NCBI RefSeq assembly: GCF_001761485.1
Contig: NC_090772.1
Location: 868,001-932,000, forward strand
Length of the DNA stretch: 64,000 nt
Source of the DNA: Yarrowia lipolytica
Lineage: Eukaryota > Ascomycota > Dipodascomycetes > Dipodascales
Reading direction: 5' to 3'
The notes beneath the pieces are model-generated. The model made no database searches. It was not told where the DNA came from and was given only the letters and a program-made list of their open reading frames with translations. Of the stretch, positions 54,087 through 64,000 are shown piece by piece (the first letter of the stretch is position 1; each line of letters begins with the position of its first letter). The position numbers and the translations under genes were made by a program.

Positions 54087-54194
54087 ATGTCAGCCGCCTA
54101 CGACACAAAGTTGGTACTGCAGGGTAACACTTGTAGAGCGTTGCTCAGACGACTCGACCGACGTATGAGGGAGAGCATTGCTCGACGGGAATAG
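54087..54194 (+). CDS. Possible microprotein, hypothetical (35 residues)
   Basis: A good start context (CCCCACAATGTC) after a pyrimidine-rich leader opens a 35-codon frame. It starts MSAAYDTKLVLQ and ends with a basic helix-like segment (LLRRLDRRMRESIARRE). No domain recognised. Its length and setting resemble the tiny PMP1 gene, so it is worth keeping, but chance is likely. Confidence 0.3.
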   Translation: MSAAYDTKLVLQGNTCRALLRRLDRRMRESIARRE

Positions 54195-54590
54195 GTGGCA
54201 GAGAAACGAAAGATGTATTACTGGAATCAGCTCGTCGAGAGGAGTCGAATGATACAGCATAGAGTGTTGTGGCACACCTGGAAGGGACCTGATTGTTGCA
54301 CTTTCTGAAGTGTTCTGTGGACAACGTTGCGAACTCAATGATCGTGGATGAACGATATAAACCACAACAAATAGATGGTCGAAGAGCCATCGAATACACC
54401 AATAGAAAGATGATATAGGCATATAGTTGCACCAGAACACACCCAGCTATCTACAGTCTCATTTTAGTACATAGCTTCATTACTACATGACTACTAAGGT
54501 ACAACTACCGTCACCAACAGCTCAGTGGACAGCATATATATAATCTCAAAACCAACAACTTTTTATAGTAAAAACAAGTCAGAGATGCGA
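54195..54590. other. 3' flank of eIF5A
   Basis: AT-rich sequence downstream of eIF5A; small minus-strand frames only. Confidence 0.6.
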
Positions 54591-55506
54591 TTAGTTACCC
54601 TTGGGGGCCTCCTTGTAGGAGATGACGGCCTCCTCGCCCATGGCAGAGATGACAGTGACAATGAGATCCTTGCCCTCGTCGAACTCGGTCTGGATCTTGT
54701 CTCCGATCTCACCCTCGGGAAGAGGAACATCGTCCTTGGTGGAACCGTCGGCGGTGAAGAGAGACAGGAAACCATCATCAATGTCGATGAGCTGGAACTC
54801 CTCTCGCTTGACGTTGGGGACCTCCATGTTGTGGGTGGAGGGGGACAGATCCTCAAGCTTCTTGTTGGTGAAGATATCGGTGGCGACAAGGTGGACCTTG
54901 GCGTGACCGTGCTTACCAGTCTTGGAGGTGGACATGTCAATGATCTTGCAGGGTCGGCCCTTGATCACGACGTGACCGTTCTTTCGCAGAGCGGAGCACT
55001 GGATGGGGTAGGTCTGGGAAGCACCGGCGTTAACGGTATCAAAGGTGTGCTACGGTTAGTATATGATCGGTCGGTGCATCGTCTGTGTAACGGCAGTGAT
55101 CGAATGATGTGGCCAGTGCGATTGTCAAAACCCCCCCCCGTCTAATGTCCTTTCACGCATGTGTAACTGATCACAAGACCACATACACAAAAAGGCCAAC
55201 ACACGATAGAGACACAAACACAAACGGCAGATGGAAAGAGAATAGTCGACTCAAAGCAACGCAAAGCACACAGTACGACTGCGACGCTCAGGTTGCCTTT
55301 CGAGGTGGCCTAGTGCACTCATGACAACGTCAATGTCACATAGCACTCTCAGCCATGTCCACAAATCCTCCTTCCTAAAACTGACTGAATCAATCACTCG
55401 ACCGGACCCATCCATCGAAAACAGGCGTCCAATGGCTTTGCCATTCAATCCAGAGCATTTTCAGCCCCGAAATCCAGCGTCTGATACTCACTTCTTCGTC
55501 AGCCAT
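54591..55506 (-). CDS. HYP2: Translation factor eIF5A, intron after codon 5
   Basis: Exons are 55506-55492 (MADEE) and 55049-54591, joined over a 442-nt intron with GTGAGTATC donor and TACTAACCGTAG acceptor. The 157-residue product has the normal length. The lysine that becomes hypusine is K51 in [14 protein letters not shown]. An SH3-like domain precedes an OB fold that ends [15 protein letters not shown]. eIF5A relieves ribosome stalling at proline runs and helps termination. The 15-base first exon is too short to show as an ORF. The symbol follows the S. cerevisiae major gene. Confidence 0.97.
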
Positions 55507-56048
55507 TTTTTCTTGTAGTGTAGTGTAGAAGTTAAAAGCCAGGTTGTGTAAAAAATTTCAATGAAAATCAAGCAAACCTTGGTTGCCATTGTCGACGGTT
55601 GGGACATGGGAGGTTAGGGTAAACAGTCTGTAAGTTACACCCGACCAAGGGGCAGAGTGTAGGATATACGGCTCGTGGGGTGTATATATGAGATGTTTAG
55701 CCATGTGATCTACATTATGTGACATGGTCACGCAAATCTGTCCACTTGTATAAATTCTTCTCAATTTATCCGGTTTTATCACGATTTTCTACGATCATTC
55801 TGCCCCTCGCTTATACAATATTTTGGGTATTATTATTATGCATCGAATTAAAGACATTTTCATTTGCCGACCAAGAGTTTATTGAAGTTCAAGACGGTGG
55901 ATTAGTCAAATATAGCCAGACGTGTAGAAGTGCTAGAGACACAAAAATTGCAGAAATGTGTTCGGCTCGCTCTCAGCTACCAAATGATATAGATCCAACC
56001 ACGCTATCCGTCCAGCTGAATCCGTCCATGATCCCAAAGTTACGACAT

Positions 56049-56080
56049 TACTTCAGGGTAACATTTTTTACCCTGAAGTA
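56049..56080. repeat. Perfect inverted repeat, 13-bp stem, 6-base loop
   Basis: TACTTCAGGGTAA and TTACCCTGAAGTA flank the loop CATTTT. No mismatch. No gene is placed to use it as a terminator. Confidence 0.9.
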
Positions 56081-56540
56081 GATACACGGCAGAAGGTCTT
56101 GCCCAAAGCCAAATTTTAATCTCCTCCGCCCAAACTCAATTGTCCTGGACTGGTCACGTGGGACGAGTGGCTCCAGTTCTTCCCATCGGTGCAACTCAAT
56201 CGACTCTCTGGTCACGTGGACCTCTGCGTTGCGCGCTTGCTGTTTGTATGTTGCATGTTTGAGTCGTCGCCCCCAAACCAAATCTTATTTAGGCCAATCA
56301 GAGCACTTTACATGTTGACAGAAAATACAGTGTTTGCGATTAGCCTGACAAAAGTAAATTAGTTGGTGACATTTTGAGAAGAGAGGAGAGGGTATATTGG
56401 TTTGTGGAGGTCCATGAAGAGACTATGGCTAGCCCAACGGGATTATTGGGCAGTGGGACCATGATAGGGCAAGTTGCGGTTGGGCAGAGATGCCCTGTCA
56501 TGTAACCAGACTCTCTCACTCTGGCTATAATGAGTTATGA

Positions 56541-56574
56541 TAGTTGGGTTTTAGTTGGGTTTTAGTTGGATTTT
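56541..56574 (+). repeat. Tandem repeat, TAGTTGGGTTT x3
   Basis: Three 11-base units, the third with one change (TAGTTGGATTT), followed by TAGTGGG. G/T-rich like yeast telomere repeats but not the Y. lipolytica telomere unit as I recall it. Confidence 0.85.
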
Positions 56575-58003
56575 AGTGGGAAGACCAACTAACGGTGGTA
56601 TGAATAAGTAATTTTACAACATCTTCTGAGCTCCTACGAGTAGGTCAACTACAGAAATGAAGGAGTTTCCAATGTTTTGTGCGATGACCTGACGGACATA
56701 AAAATCTGCGTCTCAAGTACCAGTTGATATGGCCCTTATCTTGTTCCTTTGGCTTACTTGTAGTGTTTTTCTGCCTCACATTCCAGAAGGTGATCATAAC
56801 ACCAGGCTGCTTCAGGTTAAGGCTACAAGTACAGGACATACTTGCAGCTACAAGTAGAATATGTACTGTATGGTACGAGTTCAGCAGCTTCAAGTAGAGG
56901 CCAGTGCCTGCTGTACATAGTAGATAGATCAAAATATATCTTGAAACAATAATGAGAATGTACAAATTGCAAAAGTCTACATTCCATTCGATTCGTTCAT
57001 GGACCGTTTGTCTGGTGCATACAAACACCTATGATATCACAAAGTATCTGAAAAAAGCAGGTGTATCGGTACTGTTTTGTAATGTGACAGTATTTTGCAA
57101 CCGGTCGTGACTCCCGTAGTGTTTCCGCATCTCTTGAGAGACATTCAGGCACAGTCTCAGTGTTGACTTCCGTATATACAGTCGAGCCTTATGATGAGTT
57201 AATTGCTCTACTCATGCGAGCATAATACTGTACGTCCTTTCCGCCGTCTCTTTTACAGTAGACACGGCTCTCAATTTTACCCCTGGTTACCAACACTAAC
57301 TTAGTGACTAATGGGGTTAAGAGTTGTTGGCAGATGCTACAATACCGTTGATACTCATGGACGCCCCGTGATTTATCACCCTCTCATTTTTACCACTTTT
57401 TCTCTACATGTTGCTTTTCTGCACTGGGCGAATATCTGCTTCTTTCAGGTCGTATTGGTGCACAACCACAGGGCTTATAATAAGCTTTAGTCTACAGTAA
57501 TAACCTTTCGTTTGTTCCTGGCCTGTGAAACCAAGTGAGACAATGATGAGAGGGTGGGCGAGCGGTTGAGAGGAGTGTTTTCTCCGAAATTGAAGAGAAG
57601 AATCTGCAAATCGGTCCCATATATGTATTAAACAGATTTCCTAAAAGTCTAGACCCTACCATTTACTTTTGGACCCGAAAACCCCCTCAATCTCGCCTCT
57701 GCAACACTCAGGAACCATGCTTCCACGGCGCATGCTGGGAGGTAAGACGATTTTCAGAGACCAGCAAAGTCCTTCAATATTGGTCCTGTAGACACAGGAC
57801 TGAATTTGATCGAATGGGAACGACGAGAAGAACAATTCAATAGTAATTTCATACACCGAAACATTCTATGCACCCCTCCAACAGCCTAGTCATCTGGCTC
57901 ATCTGACAGAACCTACACCTCTTTAACCTCTTACCCTCCACGACAACTGCACTACACCACATTTTTTTGGTGTCGCTCTTTGGCTTCTCTTCCCCAGTCT
58001 CCC

Positions 58004-58510
58004 ATGTCCTTCAAAATCCTTCAGGCTGCTCTGGTGGTCGCCACCCTGGTCACCACCGTCCTGGCTGTCGTCCAGATGAAGGCCGACCTCAACAGCGTCG
58101 ACATCATTCCTGCCGACGGATACATCATCACTCTGTCATCTCTGTCAGCAGTCTACATGATTGTGGCAGCTACCGTTCTCAACTGCACCGGTGCCAAGGT
58201 CGCCTGCGAGTCCATGCTGTCTTTCGCTTGGCTGGCAGGCACCATTCTGATCGGTGTTCAGAGAGGAGGCATGTCGTGCTTTTCCGTCTCCGAAGTCAAC
58301 AACCCCATCACCCACATCTCGATCAAGGTCCTGAGTCAGGCCAACTGCAACCTCGGCAACGCCTCTATCACCCTCTCGGCCTTGACCTTTGCTGCCTTTT
58401 GTGTCGCCACCTACAAGACCTTTGGAGGAAACTATACCATACATGTCGTCCCTAAACCGGGCCACCAGCGTCTTCCCCAGGACGAGTCCGAGGTTTACGA
58501 CAAGTGCTAA
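58004..58510 (+). CDS. Four-span membrane protein, MARVEL-like, hypothetical
   Basis: Encodes 168 residues with four hydrophobic spans: about 4-24, 47-63, 78-93 and 129-146. A conserved-looking loop is GAKVACESMLSFAWLAGTIL. The layout (short N-terminus, four helices, polar C-tail ending DESEVYDKC) fits the MARVEL/Nce102-Sur7-like group of plasma-membrane domain proteins. The upstream part of the frame starts only with TTG, so 58004 is the first ATG. Membership is inferred from topology. Confidence 0.6.
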   Translation: MSFKILQAALVVATLVTTVLAVVQMKADLNSVDIIPADGYIITLSSLSAVYMIVAATVLNCTGAKVACESMLSFAWLAGTILIGVQRGGMSCFSVSEVNNPITHISIKVLSQANCNLGNASITLSALTFAAFCVATYKTFGGNYTIHVVPKPGHQRLPQDESEVYDKC

Positions 58511-58791
58511 TACTAACATTGATTAATGAACAACGAATAATGATGGACTAACGACTGTGTAGCACGGTATACTGGTGTATAAGTAGTACATCAGTTAAGC
58601 AGAGCCAGTAGAGACTGCGTGGGTACTGTATGTATGGTGCGGAATACAGAGTAGAAAATCAACATCTATGGGTGACATACAATACTGTTGTAGACCTTCT
58701 TCAATACAAAGCCAATTCATTTTTATTCAATACATAAATCATCATCATACGTCTACACCTCCGGCACCCCGGCTCGTTAGTATATACCGTC
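58511..58791. other. Convergent 3' flanks
   Basis: AT-rich sequence between the MARVEL-like gene and the acid phosphatase gene; nothing else seen. Confidence 0.6.
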
Positions 58792-60546
58792 CTACAACTC
58801 TCCCTCGCACAGCTTGTCGTAATCAATGGCTGCCAAGGCTGACTTTACCGAGTCGATGAACAGACCGACTTCGCACACTCCATCGGCGTTCTCGGGACAC
58901 TGCTTGAGACTGGAAAGAGGGAGGATTCGGCCGTTAAGAACAATTCGAATGTACGTACTTGAAACACCCTCCGTCTCGGCATCACAATCAAACACTTCGA
59001 CGGTAATTCGAGCACCAAAGGGAGTCAGGCGCGAGATGATTACGTTTCGGGGCACCTTGATCTTGTCAGGGGTAAGCGACTCTTGCAGAAAGTCAAGGTT
59101 CAAAGCGGTCAGAACAGACAACAGGACAGAGTCATGGGACATGTCCATGTAAAGAGGTTGGTCCAGAGGGAAGGTCTTATTGCTGGAGGTCTCTCCCACA
59201 TCAACTCCGTAGACAGGAGTGGTGATGAGAACACCTTCCAGACGAGCAACAAGTTCACTCAGCCATCCAGCTCCCTGAGCCACACCAGTCTTGCTTCCGA
59301 ACATGTCGTTGTAGTAGAACTTGAGGTCGGAGGCGTACTCGTAGCCTCTCCACTCGGTTTCGGTGAAGAACTCGCAGAACTTGGAGTGTCCGAAAGCTGC
59401 AGTTTCGAACGCACATAGCTGCTGCATCTGGAATGCGTCGTGGGCGGTGAAGTTCTCAAACCCGGGAATCAGTTCCTGGAAACGCAAGCTGGCCTTATTC
59501 AGGTAGTTGTCGATCCATTCGGCCTCCTTCTGCTTGCCCGACACGGATTTGGGATTGTTGTAAGCGTTTTTGCACGAAAAGTAGCTGGCAAGAGTAGCAT
59601 TTTCGCCGTCCTTCTCAGGCTGAAGAGACAGCGTGAACAGATCGTTGTTTTTGGCAAAGAAACCCTCACTCCAGGCCTGAGCAGAGTCTCGAATTCGCTC
59701 CTGTTCAGTTGCTCGAATAACAATGGGGTCATGACTCCACTTTCCAAGCAAGCTACCCTCATTGAACAAATGTCGACCGTGAGAAGACCAGAATTGAGCA
59801 CCTGCAGCAAACTCAGTAGAGTATCCCCGAGGAACGAGCAGTTCTCGCTCCAACAGATAGTTCCAGTGGTCAACCCAGGCAAACATCTCGTCCGTCTGGT
59901 TGTTAATGCTGCTCTTGAGCTTGTCAGCAAAAGCTACCATGTTGTCTGCTGCTCCATCAGTAGGGTATCGCTCTCCATGTCGATGAAGAACATGAGCCTG
60001 TCTCAGAGTACAGACGCCCATTTCAGGCACCAGAGGAAATCCATGGTGGTCCAACCGGCCTTTTTCTCGAGCAGTAACGCCGTGAAAAGACACGCCGTCA
60101 GAGAAAAACGGCGATAAGCTGCCCCAGTTCTCCTGCATGTGGAATTTGTTTTTGTACACCGCGCCGGTGTGCTGAGCCTCGCTCAGAGCAGCAGCTCCCT
60201 GTTCGCTCTTTCTTGGCTCTCCGGAAATAGTGGGAAGTAACAGGTACAGCACAATGAGCAGAACAGTCACTCCGGCAGTAGCCAGACCGACAATCTTGTT
60301 ACGTCGACTCTGCAGCTTGCGACGCGACCCGCTGCCTCGAGCTCCCAGCTTTGGTATCGGGATCTGGTCCACCTGAGGCAAGTTCATGGGATCACCCAAG
60401 TCTCCAAGCTCATCATATCCGTCATCCTCGTCCATGTCAAAAGTCACGCTGGGGTGGCCCGGCGTCACGTGACTCGACCCGACGTCGCCCAGATCTCGTT
60501 CTATTGACGACGTGGACGGGTCTTCCAGTTTTCGGTACTTGCTCAT
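58792..60546 (-). CDS. Histidine acid phosphatase, type II membrane protein
   Basis: Encodes 584 residues. An acidic cytosolic head of 80 residues is followed by a membrane span at 85-106 (IVGLATAGVTVLLIVLYLLL), so the enzyme part lies in the lumen or outside. The catalytic motif RHGERYP is at 189-195, its His being the nucleophile; the proton donor pair is in DMSHDSVLL, about 490. N-glycosylation sites (NQT, NAT, NFT, NKT) fit a secretory location. The branch of the family includes phytase-like and Pho-type enzymes; the substrate is not certain. One TCACGTGA lies within the coding sequence at 60465. Single exon. Confidence 0.9.
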   Translation of the reverse strand: MSKYRKLEDPSTSSIERDLGDVGSSHVTPGHPSVTFDMDEDDGYDELGDLGDPMNLPQVDQIPIPKLGARGSGSRRKLQSRRNKIVGLATAGVTVLLIVLYLLLPTISGEPRKSEQGAAALSEAQHTGAVYKNKFHMQENWGSLSPFFSDGVSFHGVTAREKGRLDHHGFPLVPEMGVCTLRQAHVLHRHGERYPTDGAADNMVAFADKLKSSINNQTDEMFAWVDHWNYLLERELLVPRGYSTEFAAGAQFWSSHGRHLFNEGSLLGKWSHDPIVIRATEQERIRDSAQAWSEGFFAKNNDLFTLSLQPEKDGENATLASYFSCKNAYNNPKSVSGKQKEAEWIDNYLNKASLRFQELIPGFENFTAHDAFQMQQLCAFETAAFGHSKFCEFFTETEWRGYEYASDLKFYYNDMFGSKTGVAQGAGWLSELVARLEGVLITTPVYGVDVGETSSNKTFPLDQPLYMDMSHDSVLLSVLTALNLDFLQESLTPDKIKVPRNVIISRLTPFGARITVEVFDCDAETEGVSSTYIRIVLNGRILPLSSLKQCPENADGVCEVGLFIDSVKSALAAIDYDKLCEGEL

Positions 60547-61796
60547 CGTTTGGTGCGGTTGATAGGCGATAGGTCTAGTGAGCAGCTGCGTGACGTGTAC
60601 TGATAACTTAGATAGGGGTTAGGGTTGACTATGGGGCGGATTTCTGGGTGGAAAAGAGAGGATCTGGGCGGCGTTTGTGTCTCGGAATGTTGCTATAGTC
60701 ATTGAGACGTTGTAAATGGGTCCAATTACCATACTACATTTACGATCAGCATTTTTCAGGAGATAAAAAATTAAGGTGGCGTGAAAGAGGGGTAGATGAG
60801 ATCCTGCAATATCTGCGGTTGGACTAGCCACTGTAGAAGAGAGACAACTGATACCAGCGGCTGTTATTACAAGACAATTGTTCATCTGAGCACAAAAAAA
60901 CAAACTATCCAATTGAAAGGGCCGCAATTCTCACCCTACAGGCATCATACATCCTCATTCCTCGAGGGACTTTAGCTTGTATCGTATTGGCGTTTGGGTT
61001 GGGGGGCGATAAGCCAGAGGAGGTGAACTCTGGGCGGGAGGATGGTCACTAAATGGAGCTAAAGGGAAGTTTGCGTAGCGCCCGGAGATAATGGTTCATA
61101 ACCTGAGGTGTCATTCCAGATTGTTCTACAATACAAACTGTATGGTGCACTGTGAATATACTCTTTCTGGCGACAGAATGAGCGGTATGTGCATACCTAG
61201 GTACACCTAGCTAGAGCAAACCACCTTTTCCTTTCATGACCTAATATGATACTGTAACTAGTAGCTACCAAGAGGCAAACTTGACAATCATTACTCGCAT
61301 TCATCGTACATCACTATCGGAGTGTCTCCTTGTTTGTCTTTGCTCTCTAGCCGTAATATACATCTCTACCACGAATGCATACAACACCCGATACATGCCA
61401 GAATCTTTTTATTAATACTAAACGGATTTCATAAGTACAGTATGTACATACGGAAAAGTATGAACCCTATAACAATCATTAAAATTGTACGAGTCTCGTA
61501 CATTTACGGTACGATTACTAAACATATCTCTCACGGCGACTATCTTCGTCTACGAAATGCATCTCCCCTGCTTTAACATGGATATATCTCCTCATTCACA
61601 CGCTCCATAATCACCATCCGCCTACGTACACTTGTAGTACTTGTACTTGCTCTGCAACTCACTATACTTTTACATTTTACTATTCACCTGTTCTTATATA
61701 TACAATACTCGCTGTGCTTGTACCGACATGCTCCGCTCGTATTGAGCGGACTCATCCGTCAAGCAGTGACGTCGCTGGGAACCACGCTCATATTGA
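60547..61796. other. Intergenic region, 1.25 kb
   Basis: Acid phosphatase promoter and ARO4 3' flank. AT-rich with GTAC-type motifs near 61440 and 61640. No gene seen. Confidence 0.6.
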
Positions 61797-63954
<2,158 letters not shown>

Positions 63955-64000
63955 ATGTCGGAAACCCCGTCTCGAACTGTCCTGGTACTACCACTGGGCT
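63955..64000 (+). CDS. Start of a gene truncated by the window, hypothetical
   Basis: ATG after GGCGTCACC opens a frame (MSETPSRTVLVLPLG) still open at the last base. The CACC-ATG context and the gap to ARO4 fit a divergent gene, but fifteen codons are too few to identify it. Confidence 0.35.
   Translation, partial: MSETPSRTVLVLPLG

Larger units (their letters stand above)
55507..58003. other. Intergenic region, 2.5 kb
   Basis: eIF5A promoter, a strong hairpin (56049-56080), a telomere-like 11-base repeat (56541-56574), and frames of under 130 codons with no recognisable features. A plus-strand frame at 55719-56081 ends in the hairpin and is unlikely to be a gene. Confidence 0.5.

Overview
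The window looks like chromosomal DNA of an ascomycete yeast, almost certainly Yarrowia lipolytica or a very close relative. This is inferred from four things read in the sequence. Recognisable proteins are closest to yeast families (Psa1, Fum1, Glc3, Rpl4, Mcm1, eIF5A, Aro4, Pmp1). The introns use GTGAGT donors and a TACTAAC branch site lying only 1-5 bases before the AG. A lone 5S rRNA gene sits outside any rDNA array. Genes are sparse, with gaps of 1-4 kb.

Layout. 1-1 kb: a broken coding-like relic and tRNA-Ala(AGC). 1.1-7.7 kb: PSA1 with a long leader intron, an MFS permease of the allantoate/pantothenate type and a small single-pass membrane protein, all on the minus strand. 8-13 kb: a 650 bp stretch with five TCACGTGA palindromes, then an LRR protein with two leader introns. 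13-20 kb: a CNT nucleoside transporter, a 4.3 kb gap with A-tract repeats, and MIX23. 21-29 kb: an F-box-like gene, a GH72 (GAS-type) glucanosyltransferase with an apparent one-base frameshift, tRNA-Asp(GTC) with an intron, 5S rRNA and a second F-box gene. 29-39 kb: a formamidase-like hydrolase lacking its serine nucleophile, a LigB-type dioxygenase, FUM1 and GLC3 (the last two convergent). 39-48 kb: a poorly conserved stretch, RPL4, MCM1 and the 41-residue proteolipid gene PMP1. 48-64 kb: a 3.8 kb gap, a SAP-domain membrane protein, eIF5A, a MARVEL-like protein, a histidine acid phosphatase, ARO4 and the first codons of a gene that runs off the end.

The genes form no single pathway. They are ordinary housekeeping genes: nucleotide-sugar supply and wall remodelling (PSA1, GAS), carbon storage and TCA cycle (GLC3, FUM1), translation (RPL4, eIF5A, 5S, tRNAs), aromatic amino acids (ARO4), and membrane transport (MFS, CNT, PMP1).

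The most informative feature is intron placement. In nearly every spliced gene the intron lies in the 5' leader, inside the start codon (MCM1) or within the first few codons (eIF5A, PMP1, GAS). Several exons are therefore too short to appear as ORFs and were rebuilt here by reading splice signals. No wholly new biological system was found. The best leads are the GAS frameshift, the split MCM1 start codon, the PMP1 microgene and the serine-less hydrolase.
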